Source of the DNA: Acrocarpospora catenulata
Lineage (GTDB): Bacteria > Actinomycetota > Actinomycetes > Streptosporangiales > Streptosporangiaceae
Length of the DNA: 64,000 nucleotides
Assembly (NCBI RefSeq): GCF_018476525.1
Contig: NZ_JAHCST010000019.1
Coordinates: forward strand, 18,090-82,089
Reading direction: 5' to 3'
Shown here: piece by piece, positions 7,949 through 16,587 of the stretch
How the letters are laid out: the number at the start of each line of letters is the position of its first letter
How positions within the stretch are numbered: position 1 is the stretch's first letter
Program-made: the position numbers and the translations under genes
Notes under the pieces: model-generated
Databases searched by the model: none
Told to the model about the DNA's origin: nothing
Seen by the model: only the letters and a program-made list of their open reading frames with translations

Positions 7949-9001
7949 ATGAAACACCTAACTATCGCCGCGGGTGTCACCGTGCTCGCGCTCGCGCTCG
8001 CCGCCTGCGGCTCTTCCGACCCCGAGCCGACGACGGCCGGGGGCGGCGCTTCGGCACCGGCCGCGGCCGGTGGCAAGGTCGGGGTCGACTTCCCCCGCGC
8101 CGACTCGGACTTCTGGAACTCCTACAACAAGTACGTTCCGCAGATGGCCACCGAGCAGGGCGTCGACCTGATGCCCCCGACCAACTCGCAGAACGACATC
8201 GCCAAGCTGGTCGCCAACACCCAGGCGCTGGTCAGCCAGGGTGCCAAGGTCATGATCATGGCGCCGCAGGACACCGGCGCCATCGCCGCCACCCTGGACA
8301 GCCTGGCCGAGAAGAAGATCCCGGTGGTGACCGTGGACACCCGCCCCGACAAGGGCAACGTCTACATGGTGGTGCGCGCGGACAACAAGGCGTACGGCAC
8401 CAAGGCCTGCGAGTTCCTCGGCGAGAAGCTCGGCGGCACCGGCAAGGTCGTGCAGTTGATGGGCGCGCTCTCCTCGATCAACGGCCGCGACCGCGCCGAG
8501 GCCTTCCGGGACTGCATGAAGACCAAGTTCCCCGGCATCACCGTGTTCGAGGAGCCCACCGAGTGGGAGGGCACCAAGGCCGCCTCCATGCTGCAGACCC
8601 GTCTGGAGCAGCACCCGGACATCAAGGGCATCTATATGCACGCGGGCGGCGTGCACCTGGCCCCGACGCTCCAGGTCCTGAAGGCCAAGAACCTGCTGGT
8701 CCCGTCGACCGACCCCAAGCACATCTTCGTGGTCTCCAACGACGGCATCCCGCAGGAGTTCACCGCCATCCGGGCCGGTGAGATCGACGCCACCGTCAGC
8801 CAGCCGGCCGACCTGTACGCCAAGTACGCGCTCTTCTACGCCAAGGCCGCGGCCGAGGGCAAGACCTTCCAGCCCGGCCCGACCGACCACGACAGCACGA
8901 TCATCCAGCTGCCCAACGGTCTGGAGGACCAGCTGCCCGCCCCGTTGGTCACCAAGGACAACGTGGACGACCCCAACCTCTGGGGCAACCAGGTCAAGTA
9001 A
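7949..9001 (+). CDS. sugar ABC transporter substrate-binding lipoprotein
   Basis: This 350-residue protein has a lipoprotein signal peptide with the lipobox LAAC (ALALAACGSS), so it should be anchored outside the membrane. The rest is the periplasmic-binding-protein fold of the ribose/galactose type: VGVDFPRADSDFWNSY, IMAPQDTGAI, PVVTVDTRPD and GKVVQLMGALSSINGRDRAEAF. ATG 7949 follows GAAAGG at 7935-7940 and gives a proper signal peptide; an upstream in-frame start at 7862 would destroy it. The stop overlaps the next ATG (TAATG), so the two are translationally coupled. The location after fuconate dehydratase suggests uptake of a deoxyhexose or its oligomer. Confidence 0.9.
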   Translation: MKHLTIAAGVTVLALALAACGSSDPEPTTAGGGASAPAAAGGKVGVDFPRADSDFWNSYNKYVPQMATEQGVDLMPPTNSQNDIAKLVANTQALVSQGAKVMIMAPQDTGAIAATLDSLAEKKIPVVTVDTRPDKGNVYMVVRADNKAYGTKACEFLGEKLGGTGKVVQLMGALSSINGRDRAEAFRDCMKTKFPGITVFEEPTEWEGTKAASMLQTRLEQHPDIKGIYMHAGGVHLAPTLQVLKAKNLLVPSTDPKHIFVVSNDGIPQEFTAIRAGEIDATVSQPADLYAKYALFYAKAAAEGKTFQPGPTDHDSTIIQLPNGLEDQLPAPLVTKDNVDDPNLWGNQVK

Positions 9002-10494
9002 TGACATCTACTGATTTGACGGTGGTCGAGGCGCGCGGCATCACCAAGCGCTTCGGCCCCACCGTCGCTCTCGACAACGCCGGCATCGCGATCCGAGCCG
9101 GCGAGACGCACGCCCTGGTCGGGCGGAACGGGGCGGGCAAGTCCACCCTGGTCTCCATCCTGACCGGCCTGCAGCGCCCGGACCTCGGCGAGGTGCGGTT
9201 CGCGGGCGAGCCCGCGCCGCCGCTGGCCGACCGGGACGCCTGGCGGCGCCTGGTCGCCTGCGTCTACCAGCGCTCGACCATCATCCCGGCGCTCACCGTC
9301 GCGGAGAACCTGTTCATCAACCGGCAGACCGAAGGGCGCGTCATCAACTGGCGCGCCCTGCGCGCGCGGGCCCGGGCCGTACTCGACCAGTACGGCCTGG
9401 ACATCGACGCCGGCGCGCCGGCCGGCACCCTCGGCATCGAGCAGCGCCAGCTGGTCGAGATCGCCCGCGCGCTCTCCTTCGGCGCGCGGTTCATCATCCT
9501 GGACGAGCCCACCGCCCAGCTGGACGGCCCGGCCATCGGCCGCCTGTTCGAGCGCATGCGGGCCCTGCGCGAGCAGGGCGTCACGATGATGTTCATCTCG
9601 CACCACCTGGAAGAGGTCTACGAGATCTGCCAGACCGTCACGGTCTTCCGGGACGCCCGGCACGTGCTCACCCGGCCGGTGGCCGAGCTGCCGCACGACG
9701 CGCTGGTGGCCGCGATGACCGGCGAGGCCGCCACCGCCTACCAGGCCAGGAAGCGCCAGGTGCGCAAGCGCGCCCCGGTGGTGCTCGCCGCGCACGGGCT
9801 CACCCTGGCCGACCGGTTCCGCGACGTGGACCTGGCGGTGCGGGCCGGGGAGATCGTCGGCTTGGCCGGTTCCGGCAGCAGCGGCAAGGTGGGCCTGGCC
9901 GAGAGCCTGGTCGGCCTGCGCCGCCCCGACGCCGGGACGATCACCATCAACGGCGTCACCCCCCGGCCAGGCGACGTGCCCGCCGCGCTGCGCGCCGGGG
10001 TCGGCTTCGTCCCGCAGGACCGGCACGAGCAGGGCTTCGTGCCACTGCTGTCGATCGGCGAGAACGCCACCATGCCGATCGCGCACAAGCTCGGCCGGTT
10101 CGGCGCGATCTCCCCGTCCCGGCGGCGCGCCAGGGCCGCCGGGATGATCGAGACGCTGGACATCAAGACCACCGGTCCCGACCAGCCGGTCGGCGACCTG
10201 TCCGGCGGGAACGCGCAGAAGGTAGTGCTGGCCCGCGCGCTGGCCGACGACCCGGCCGCGCTGGTCGTGATCAACCCCACCGCCGGGGTGGACATCAAGG
10301 CCAAGCGGGCGCTGCTCGGTTCGGTGGAGGACGCCGCCGCCCGCGGCGCGGGCGCCGTGCTGGTCTCCGACGAACTGGACGACCTGCGCATCTGCGACAG
10401 GGTGCTGGTCATGTTCCACGGCAGGGTCACCAAGGAATTGCCACGAGGCTGGTCCGAGAGCGAGCTCGTGGCGGCGATGGAAGGTATTGACTGA
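9001..10494 (+). CDS. sugar ABC transporter ATP-binding protein, RbsA-like, two nucleotide-binding domains
   Basis: This 497-residue protein is a tandem ATPase of the RbsA/XylG type. The first domain is complete: Walker A GRNGAGKST, a modified signature LGIEQRQLVEIA and Walker B IILDEPTAQLD. The second has a degenerate Walker A (GSGSSGKVG), an intact LSGGNAQKVVLARAL and a Walker B ending VVINPTAGVD with Asn where the catalytic acidic residue normally precedes Pro. A weak second site is usual in this family, where one domain does most of the hydrolysis. It would drive the permease encoded next, whose ATG overlaps this stop by one base (TGATG). Confidence 0.93.
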   Translation: MTSTDLTVVEARGITKRFGPTVALDNAGIAIRAGETHALVGRNGAGKSTLVSILTGLQRPDLGEVRFAGEPAPPLADRDAWRRLVACVYQRSTIIPALTVAENLFINRQTEGRVINWRALRARARAVLDQYGLDIDAGAPAGTLGIEQRQLVEIARALSFGARFIILDEPTAQLDGPAIGRLFERMRALREQGVTMMFISHHLEEVYEICQTVTVFRDARHVLTRPVAELPHDALVAAMTGEAATAYQARKRQVRKRAPVVLAAHGLTLADRFRDVDLAVRAGEIVGLAGSGSSGKVGLAESLVGLRRPDAGTITINGVTPRPGDVPAALRAGVGFVPQDRHEQGFVPLLSIGENATMPIAHKLGRFGAISPSRRRARAAGMIETLDIKTTGPDQPVGDLSGGNAQKVVLARALADDPAALVVINPTAGVDIKAKRALLGSVEDAAARGAGAVLVSDELDDLRICDRVLVMFHGRVTKELPRGWSESELVAAMEGID

Positions 10495-11507
10495 TGACGG
10501 ACTCGGCTATGTCCGAACCCCGGACACTGGTCCGGGCCGGAGCCAGGTTACGCCTGGGGAGGTTCCGCGACCTGACCCTGGTCCCGGTGATCGTCGTGCT
10601 GCTGATCGCCGGGTCCTTCGTGGACCCGGTCTTCCTCACCACCGGCAACCTGACCAACGTGCTCCAGCAGCAGTCCGCGCTGGCGCTGGTGGTGCTGGCC
10701 GAGGCGCTCATCCTGATCGCCGGCAAGTTCGACCTGTCCCTGGAGTCCACGGTCGGCATGGCCCCGGCGGTCGCCGTCATGCTGGTCATCCCGGTCTCCG
10801 CCGGGGGCTTCGGCCTGGGCATCCCGTCCGGTCTGGCCATCCCGCTCTGCCTGCTGATCGGCGCGGCCATCGGGGCCTTCAACGGCTTCCTGATCATGCG
10901 CTTCCAGCTGTCGGCGTTCGTGGTCACCCTGGCCATGCTGATCGTGGTGCACGGCCTGCAGCTCGGCCTGACCGGCGGCAAGAGCCTGTTCGCGCTCCCG
11001 GAGTCCTTCCTCTACCTGGGCGGCGCCACCTGGCTCGGCCTGCCGGCCGCGGTCTGGATCACCGGCCTGCTGTTCGCCGCCGGGATCGCCGCGCTGGCCT
11101 ACTTCCGGGCCGGCCGCGCCCTGTACGCGATCGGCGGCAACGCCGACGCGGCCCGGGCGGCGGGCATCCGGGTGGACCGGGTGCTCTGGGTGGTCTTCAT
11201 CGTCGGCGGCACACTGGCCGCGCTGGCCGGGGTGCTGGAGACCGGGCGGCTCGGCGGCATCAGCGCCAACCAGGGGGTCGGCTGGATCTTCATGGTGTTC
11301 GCCGCGGCGGTCATCGGCGGCGTCAGCATGGACGGCGGCAAGGGCACCATCCTCGGCGCCCTGACCGGCGTGCTGGTGATCGGCCTGGTGGAGAACATCC
11401 TCACCCTCAAGGGCGTGCCGGGCGAGTGGAAGCAGTTGGTGTACGGCGTGATCATCCTGGTCGCCCTCATGATCAGCCGCGTCGCGGGCGGCCGGGCACA
11501 GGACTGA
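10494..11507 (+). CDS. sugar ABC transporter permease, RbsC-like
   Basis: The protein has 337 residues and about eight to ten hydrophobic segments. It includes the conserved GKFDLSLESTVGMAPAVAV loop (the family's GGIDLSVG position), GAFNGFLIMRFQLSAFVVTLA, RALYAIGGNADAARAAGI and GGVSMDGGKGTILG, all markers of the RbsC/AraH permease family. It should form the homodimeric membrane channel with the ATPase and lipoprotein upstream. The start overlaps the ATPase stop, so the three genes form one unit with the dehydratase. No intrinsic terminator was seen before the ROK promoter. Confidence 0.92.
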   Translation: MTDSAMSEPRTLVRAGARLRLGRFRDLTLVPVIVVLLIAGSFVDPVFLTTGNLTNVLQQQSALALVVLAEALILIAGKFDLSLESTVGMAPAVAVMLVIPVSAGGFGLGIPSGLAIPLCLLIGAAIGAFNGFLIMRFQLSAFVVTLAMLIVVHGLQLGLTGGKSLFALPESFLYLGGATWLGLPAAVWITGLLFAAGIAALAYFRAGRALYAIGGNADAARAAGIRVDRVLWVVFIVGGTLAALAGVLETGRLGGISANQGVGWIFMVFAAAVIGGVSMDGGKGTILGALTGVLVIGLVENILTLKGVPGEWKQLVYGVIILVALMISRVAGGRAQD

Positions 11508-11564
11508 CCGGAGGAGCGGGGTCCCGATGCGAATTCGTGATATTTCGCAGGGGTGTCCGGCGTG

Positions 11565-11593
11565 TTGACCCGTGTTATAACACGGTTAATTAA
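11565..11593 (+). promoter_or_regulatory. promoter and palindromic operator before the ROK regulator
   Basis: TTGACC at 11565-11570 is a good -35 element. It is followed at once by the perfect 14-bp palindrome CGTGTTATAACACG (11571-11584), which fills the spacer before an AT-rich -10 region (TTAATTAA, 11586-11593). An operator between -35 and -10 suggests autorepression by the ROK protein. Confidence 0.6.
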
Positions 11594-11622
11594 TCTCCAA
11601 TAAATACAAAGAGGGGAGTGAC

Positions 11623-12981
11623 GTGCCACGCCAGCCTGCCAGCACACCGGTCAGCGCACCCAACAGTGCACCAGCCAGTGCGCCGGCGAGCACGGGCCAC
11701 CGGACCCACCCCGCGGGATCCGGGCACGCCTCCCTGCGCCGGGCCAACCTCTCGCTGGTGCTCCGGCACCTGCGGGATGAGGGCCCGTGCTCCCGCTCGG
11801 ACGTGGCCGACGCCACCGGGCTGCACCGCGCCACCGTCTCCAGCCTGATGGCCGAGCTCATCCAACGCGGCCTGGTCCGCGAGGTGGGCACGGCCAGGGC
11901 GGGGGCCATCGGCCGCCCCCGCCGGGCGGTGGCGCTGGACGGCTCGCACGTCGGCGCGCTGGGCATGGAGATCAATGTCGACTACATCGCGGTCCACGGC
12001 GTCGACCTGGCAGGGCGGGTCCTGGTCGAGCGGCGGATCGCGTTCGACGCGATGGGCGAAGGGCCGGACCGCTCGCTGGTGGAGCTCGGCCGGGTGGCCC
12101 GCAGGGCCATCGCCGAGATGCGCCGGGCCGGGGCGGCCCCCGGCGGCATCGTGGTCGCGGTCCCCGGTCTGGTGGACATCGGCCCCGGTGTGGTCACCCT
12201 CGCCCCCAATCTGGGCTGGGACGGCCTGCCGCTGGCCGAGCGGCTCCGCGCCGAGCTGGGCGGATTCCGGGCGCCCGTGGGCGTGGACAACGACGCCAAC
12301 CTGGCCGCGCTGGCCGAGTTCACCTCGGGCGTGGCGGCCGGGACCCCGGACATGGTCTACCTGACTGGCGAGGTCGGCGTCGGTGGGGGGATCATAGTCG
12401 GCGGGCGGCTGCTCCGGGGCGCGGACGGTTTTTCCGGGGAGGTCGGCCACCTGCCGGTCAACCCGACCGGACGACGCTGCGGCTGTGGCCGTACCGGCTG
12501 CTGGGAGACGAAGGTGGGACTGGCCGCACTGGTACGCACGGCCACCCCCCATCGGGCGTATGAGTCCCAGGTCAAGCATCGGGTCAGGCCGGGCGCGGTT
12601 CCTGCGCCGGACCCCGAGGAACGAGTGAAGGAGATCTCCAGAGCTTTGGCGGCGGGCGAACCGCGCACGCTGGCCGCCGTCGCGGAGGTGGGCAGATGGC
12701 TCGGGCTCGGCGGCTCGATCCTGGTCAACCTCTTCAACCCGAGAGTGATCGTGGTGGGCGGTTACTTCGCCCGGCTGGCCGAGCGGCTCATCCCGCCGGC
12801 TCAAGCCGAGCTGGAACGGCTCGTCGTGGCAGGTCCGGCGGCACGCTGCCGGTTCCTCCCCTCCAACCTGGGTTTTGGCGCCGCCTCGCGTGGCGCCGCG
12901 AGCATGGTTGCCGATCACATCATGGACGACCCCGCCGCGATCGGCCTCGCGCCGGCCGCGCGGACGTCCAACGGAAATTGA
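11623..12981 (+). CDS. ROK-family transcriptional repressor
   Basis: This 452-residue protein has an N-terminal winged helix-turn-helix (about 38-95, LRRANLSLVLRHLRDEG ... ATGLHRATVSSLMAELIQRGLV) followed by a ROK sugar-kinase-like domain with DNDANLAALAEF and the zinc motif CGCGRTGCWE. The first 35 residues are a low-complexity Ala/Ser/Pro tail. The GTG start at 11623 has GGGGAG at 11613-11618. ROK repressors sense sugars or phosphosugars. This one sits directly after the sugar ABC genes and has a palindrome in its own promoter, so it probably controls itself and perhaps the upstream sugar operon. The CATCCGATG-type sites at those promoters differ from its palindrome, so another regulator may act there. 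Confidence 0.9.
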   Translation: MPRQPASTPVSAPNSAPASAPASTGHRTHPAGSGHASLRRANLSLVLRHLRDEGPCSRSDVADATGLHRATVSSLMAELIQRGLVREVGTARAGAIGRPRRAVALDGSHVGALGMEINVDYIAVHGVDLAGRVLVERRIAFDAMGEGPDRSLVELGRVARRAIAEMRRAGAAPGGIVVAVPGLVDIGPGVVTLAPNLGWDGLPLAERLRAELGGFRAPVGVDNDANLAALAEFTSGVAAGTPDMVYLTGEVGVGGGIIVGGRLLRGADGFSGEVGHLPVNPTGRRCGCGRTGCWETKVGLAALVRTATPHRAYESQVKHRVRPGAVPAPDPEERVKEISRALAAGEPRTLAAVAEVGRWLGLGGSILVNLFNPRVIVVGGYFARLAERLIPPAQAELERLVVAGPAARCRFLPSNLGFGAASRGAASMVADHIMDDPAAIGLAPAARTSNGN

Positions 12982-13091
12982 GCTGTCGGCGGCACCCCGA
13001 TGGTCGATTCCGGTACCAGCACTACCCGGCAACAAGCGCGGCGGCGCGCGCCTTGCCTGACTGAACACCTCATGTCAGGAAGGAATTTCCC

Positions 13092-13142
13092 ATGTCTCCA
13101 CGACTGTCCCCCCGCACGCCCTCGACCCGCCTGTCGTCATGA
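13092..13142 (+). CDS. 16-codon leader peptide, or displaced N terminus of the next gene
   Basis: ATG 13092 has a strong ribosome site, AGGAAGGA (13077-13084), seven bases upstream. It encodes MSPRLSPRTPSTRLSS and stops at TGA 13140-13142, overlapping the ATGATG start of the next gene, which has no ribosome site of its own. This fits translational coupling through a leader. Equally, one indel near 13138 would join these residues to the next protein as its N terminus. Confidence 0.4.
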   Translation: MSPRLSPRTPSTRLSS

Positions 13143-14287
13143 TGGTCGGGATCTGGCTGATCGGGGCACGGGGTTCGGTGGCGACGACGGTCGTCGCGGG
13201 TGCGGCGGCCCTCCGGGCCGGGCTGGCGCCTCCGATCGGATGCGTAACTGAACTGCCGGAATTCCGGGGGAGTGGCCTGCCCGGATTCGGTCACCTGGTG
13301 TTCGGCGGTCACGACGTCACCAGCACACCGCTGACCAAGCGGGCCGAGGAGCTCACCCGGTCGGGGGTGATCCCGCCCCCGCTGGCCGAGCTGGTCCGGC
13401 CCGCGCTGGACGCGGCCGACTCCGAGATCCGGCCGGGCGTCACGGTCCCGTCCGGCGGCTCCGGACAGGACAGCCAGGCGGCTGTGGCCCGGCGGCTCAT
13501 CGGCGACCTGGCCGAGTTCCGCGAGCGGCGCGGCCTGGCCAGGGTCATCGTGATCAACGTCTCCTCCACCGAGCCGCCCGCGGCTCCCGACCCCGCCCAC
13601 CTGAGCCTGGCCGCGCTGGAGCGGGCGCTCGAAGGCGACGTCCCCCTGCTGCCGCCGAGCTCGCTGTACGCCTACGCGGCGCTCAGCGCCGGTTGCCCGT
13701 ACGTGGACTTCACCCCGTCCACGGGGGCCCGGCTGCCCGCGCTGGACGAACTGGCCAGGCGGCGCGGCCTGCCGTACGCCGGCAGTGACGCCAAGACCGG
13801 GGAGACGCTGGTCAAGACCGCGCTGGCGCCGCTGTTCGCGGTGCGCGGCCTGGCCGTACGGTCCTGGTCGGGCACCAACCTGCTGGGCGGCGGGGACGGT
13901 GCCACCCTGGCCGACCCGGCGGCGGGGGAGAGCAAGAAGATCTCCAAGGACCGGGCGCTGGCCGAGATCCTGGGCCACCAGGTCGACGGCCAGACGCACA
14001 TCGACAACGTGCCGCACCTGGGCGACTGGAAGACCGCGTGGGACCACATCACCTTCGACGGCTTCCTCGGCGTGCGCATGTCCATGCAGTTCACCTGGCA
14101 GGGCTGTGACTCGGCGCTGGCCGCGCCGCTGGTGCTCGACCTGGCCCGGCTGATGGCCCGCGCGCACGAGCGCGGGGTGGCCGGTCCGGTGGCCGAGTTC
14201 GGGTTCTTCTTCAAGGACCCGGTGGGCAGCGGCGAACACCGGCTGCACGCCCAGTACGAGGCGCTCCGCCAGTGGCTGGAGGCGTGA
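13139..14287 (+). CDS. myo-inositol-1-phosphate-synthase-like cyclase heading the Ebo-type operon
   Basis: This 382-residue protein starts with an NAD-binding Rossmann motif (GIWLIGARGSVATT). It carries the inositol-phosphate-synthase hallmarks YVDFTPSTGA, the lysine-containing GSDAKTGETLVK, RSWSGTNLLGGGDG, SKKISKDRAL and the region around DNVPHLGDWKTAWDHI. These enzymes turn glucose 6-phosphate into inositol 1-phosphate by NAD-dependent oxidation, aldol cyclisation and reduction. The protein is more divergent than housekeeping actinobacterial enzymes, so a related cyclitol product is possible. It has no ribosome site of its own and depends on the leader at 13092, unless a frame error separates the two. 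The next gene begins two bases after its stop. Its place in an Ebo operon resembles that of EboD, another NAD-dependent sugar-phosphate cyclase. Confidence 0.8.
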   Translation: MMVGIWLIGARGSVATTVVAGAAALRAGLAPPIGCVTELPEFRGSGLPGFGHLVFGGHDVTSTPLTKRAEELTRSGVIPPPLAELVRPALDAADSEIRPGVTVPSGGSGQDSQAAVARRLIGDLAEFRERRGLARVIVINVSSTEPPAAPDPAHLSLAALERALEGDVPLLPPSSLYAYAALSAGCPYVDFTPSTGARLPALDELARRRGLPYAGSDAKTGETLVKTALAPLFAVRGLAVRSWSGTNLLGGGDGATLADPAAGESKKISKDRALAEILGHQVDGQTHIDNVPHLGDWKTAWDHITFDGFLGVRMSMQFTWQGCDSALAAPLVLDLARLMARAHERGVAGPVAEFGFFFKDPVGSGEHRLHAQYEALRQWLEA

Positions 14288-14288
14288 G

Positions 14289-15119
14289 GTGGATCTCGCG
14301 TCGCTGGCCCAGCTGGTCCGGGCCCCCGCCGCGCTGACCGTGCCGGGCGACACCCTGGCCGGCGGCACGGCGCAGCCGGGCCTGGCCGCCTCCTCGGTCT
14401 GCCTGTACTGGGCGGGCATGGCGCTCAACGACTACGCCGACCGGGAACTGGACGCCACCGAGCGCCCGGAACGGCCGATACCGTCCGGGCGGATCCGCCC
14501 CGGCCAGGCGCTGGCGGTGGCGGCAGGGCTGACCGTCAGCGGGGTCGCGCTGGCCGGGCTCTCCGGCGGACGGCGCGGCCTCGCCGTGGCCACCGGCCTG
14601 GCCGGCGTGGTCTGGGCCTACGACCTGAGGCTGAAGGACACCGTGGCCGGGCCGGTGGCGATGGCCGCCGCGCGCGGCCTGGACGTGCTGCTCGGCAGCC
14701 CTTCGGCCAGCCCGCTGGCCGCCGCCTCGGTGGCCGCGCACACGCTGGGCGTCACCGCGCTCAGCCGGGGCGAGGTGACCGGCGGCTCGAACCTGCGGTC
14801 GGCGGTCACCCTGGCCGCCACCGCCGTGGCCGCAGGCCTGGCCGCGCGGCACATCGCCAAGGGCGGCGACCGGTGGGCCAAACTGGCCGGGTTCGGCCTG
14901 CTGGCCGGGTACGCGGCGCTGGTCGGACGGCCCCAGCTGGCCGCCGCCCGGAGCCGGGACGCCAAGGTCACCCGGGCGGCGGTGGGCCAGAGCATTCTCG
15001 GGCTGCTGCCGTTGCAGGCCGCGCTCACCGCCGGCAGCGGGCGGCTGGCCCCCGCGCTCGCCCTGGCGGCGGCGCACCCGGTGGCGGCGAACCTGTCCAG
15101 GAAGGTGTCGCCGACATGA
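14289..15119 (+). CDS. eboC: UbiA-type prenyltransferase, EboC-like (SCO3242 family)
   Basis: This 276-residue membrane protein has about eight hydrophobic segments and both UbiA motifs: NDYADRELD (NDxxDxxxD, the Mg-diphosphate site), followed by ERPERPIPSGRI, and a second site YDLRLKD. Such enzymes transfer a prenyl chain from a prenyl diphosphate to an acceptor. This subgroup occurs in Ebo clusters. The GTG start at 14289 lies two bases after the previous stop, and the gene overlaps the next by ATGA. The acceptor may be the product of the cyclase encoded just before, giving a lipid-linked cyclitol; this is an inference from order only. Confidence 0.85.
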   Translation: MDLASLAQLVRAPAALTVPGDTLAGGTAQPGLAASSVCLYWAGMALNDYADRELDATERPERPIPSGRIRPGQALAVAAGLTVSGVALAGLSGGRRGLAVATGLAGVVWAYDLRLKDTVAGPVAMAAARGLDVLLGSPSASPLAAASVAAHTLGVTALSRGEVTGGSNLRSAVTLAATAVAAGLAARHIAKGGDRWAKLAGFGLLAGYAALVGRPQLAAARSRDAKVTRAAVGQSILGLLPLQAALTAGSGRLAPALALAAAHPVAANLSRKVSPT

Positions 15120-15940
15120 GGTTCGGTTACGGCACCAACGGGTTCGCCAACCACCGGCTGTCGGACGCGCTGGTCCTCCTCGCCGACCTGGGCTACGAAG
15201 GTGTCGCGCTGACGCTGGACAGCGGGCACCTCGATCCGTACGGGCCGTTCCTGGCGCGGCGGGTGGCGCAGGTCGGGCGGTGGCTGGACCGGCTCGGCCT
15301 GGCCCTGGTGATCGAGACCGGCGGCCGGTACGTGCTGGACCCCAGGCGCAAGCACTACCCGACCCTGGTGCACCCGGCGGAGGAGGCCGCCCCCCGGGTG
15401 GACCTGCTCAAGAAGGCCGTCCAGGTGGGCGCCGAGCTGGGCGCGGAGGCCGTCTCGTTCTGGAGCGGCATTCAGCCCCCCGAAGTCGCCGACGGCTGGG
15501 ACAACCTGGCCAAAGGCGTCGAAGCCGTGCTGGAGGAGGCCGACGCGCTCGGCGTCACGCTTGGGTTCGAGCCGGAGCCGGGCATGCTGGTGGACACCGT
15601 GGCCGGGTACGAGCGGCTCCGCGACATGCTCGGCCGGCCCGCGCGGCTCGGCCTCACCCTGGACATCGGCCACTGCCGCTGCCTGGAACCCGATCCGGTC
15701 CCCGACTGCGTGACGCGGGCGGGGCCGTACCTGGTGAACGTGCAGATCGACGACATGCGGCGCGGCGTGCACGAGCACCTGGAGTTCGGCGAAGGCGAGA
15801 TCGACTTCCCGCCGGTGCTGGCCGCGCTCACCGCCACCGGCTACCAGGGGCTGGTCAGCGTGGAGCTGCCTCGGCACAGCCACGCCGCCCCCATGGTGGC
15901 CGAACGTTCCCTTCACTTCCTGAGAAAGGCGGTGTCATGA
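15116..15940 (+). CDS. sugar phosphate isomerase/epimerase-like TIM barrel protein of the Ebo operon
   Basis: This 274-residue protein, MRFGYGTNGFANHRL..., is a xylose-isomerase-like TIM barrel. Metal-site positions are visible: LVIETGGRY, GFEPEPGMLVD (Glu), LTLDIGHCRC (Asp, His), VNVQIDDMRRGVHEH (Asp, His) and SVELPRHSHA (Glu). It probably isomerises, epimerises or cleaves a sugar or cyclitol. ATG 15116 overlaps the previous stop by ATGA, and its own stop overlaps EboA in the same way. It is a second TIM barrel in addition to EboE in this operon. The substrate is unknown. Confidence 0.8.
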   Translation: MRFGYGTNGFANHRLSDALVLLADLGYEGVALTLDSGHLDPYGPFLARRVAQVGRWLDRLGLALVIETGGRYVLDPRRKHYPTLVHPAEEAAPRVDLLKKAVQVGAELGAEAVSFWSGIQPPEVADGWDNLAKGVEAVLEEADALGVTLGFEPEPGMLVDTVAGYERLRDMLGRPARLGLTLDIGHCRCLEPDPVPDCVTRAGPYLVNVQIDDMRRGVHEHLEFGEGEIDFPPVLAALTATGYQGLVSVELPRHSHAAPMVAERSLHFLRKAVS

Positions 15941-16587
15941 TCCCCCCTGTTCGCCCGCGACTGACCGAGGACGGCACCCGGTGGCTGGACGCCGCCGAGG
16001 CCAAGGTCAAGGCCGACCCGGGTGCCGTGCTCGCGCTCTTCCCCGCCGCCGGGCGGGCCTGCGGCCGTGGCCCGCTCCCCGAAACCGGCTGGACCGTCGA
16101 CCTGGCGGTCCGCGCCACCCTGCTCACCGCGCTCCCGCTGGACGGAGAGGCGCTCGGCGAGCTGCTCTTCGACCTGTACACGCACGGCGACACCGCGGAA
16201 CGCCTGGGCGTGCTGGCCGGTCTCGACGCCCTGGACGGACGGCTCGGCGACGCCGGGCTGCCCATCGTCCGGGACGCGCTGCGCACCAGCGACACCCGCC
16301 TGATCGGCGCCGCCCTCGGCTCGTACGGCGCAGCCCGGCTGCCGGCGGAGGCCTACCGGCAGGCCGTGCTCAAGTGCGTGTTCACCGGGGTCCCGCTGGA
16401 CACCGTGCGCGGCCTGGACACCCGGGCCGACCGCGAGCTGGCCCGCATGATGGCCGACTTCGCCCGGGAACGGGCCGCCGCCGGGCGCGAGGTGCCCGCC
16501 GACATCTGGCCGGTCGTCGAACGCCACCCCGAGGTGCTCGCCGAGCTGACCACCGAACTTCCCTCCTTGTCCAGCGGAGCCTTGTGA
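15937..16587 (+). CDS. eboA: EboA domain protein
   Basis: This 216-residue, mostly helical protein has no catalytic motif. Its composition (DLAVRATLLTALPLDGEALGELLFDLYTHGDTAERLGVL, a conserved GAALGSYGAARLP and QAVLKCVFTGVPL) fits EboA, the protein that names the Ebo clusters. EboA has no known biochemical activity. In cyanobacteria the ebo genes are needed to export a scytonemin precursor, and in Pseudomonas a related cluster is linked to deterring nematodes. The gene overlaps the genes on both sides (ATGA upstream, one base at TGATG downstream). Confidence 0.85.
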   Translation: MIPPVRPRLTEDGTRWLDAAEAKVKADPGAVLALFPAAGRACGRGPLPETGWTVDLAVRATLLTALPLDGEALGELLFDLYTHGDTAERLGVLAGLDALDGRLGDAGLPIVRDALRTSDTRLIGAALGSYGAARLPAEAYRQAVLKCVFTGVPLDTVRGLDTRADRELARMMADFARERAAAGREVPADIWPVVERHPEVLAELTTELPSLSSGAL

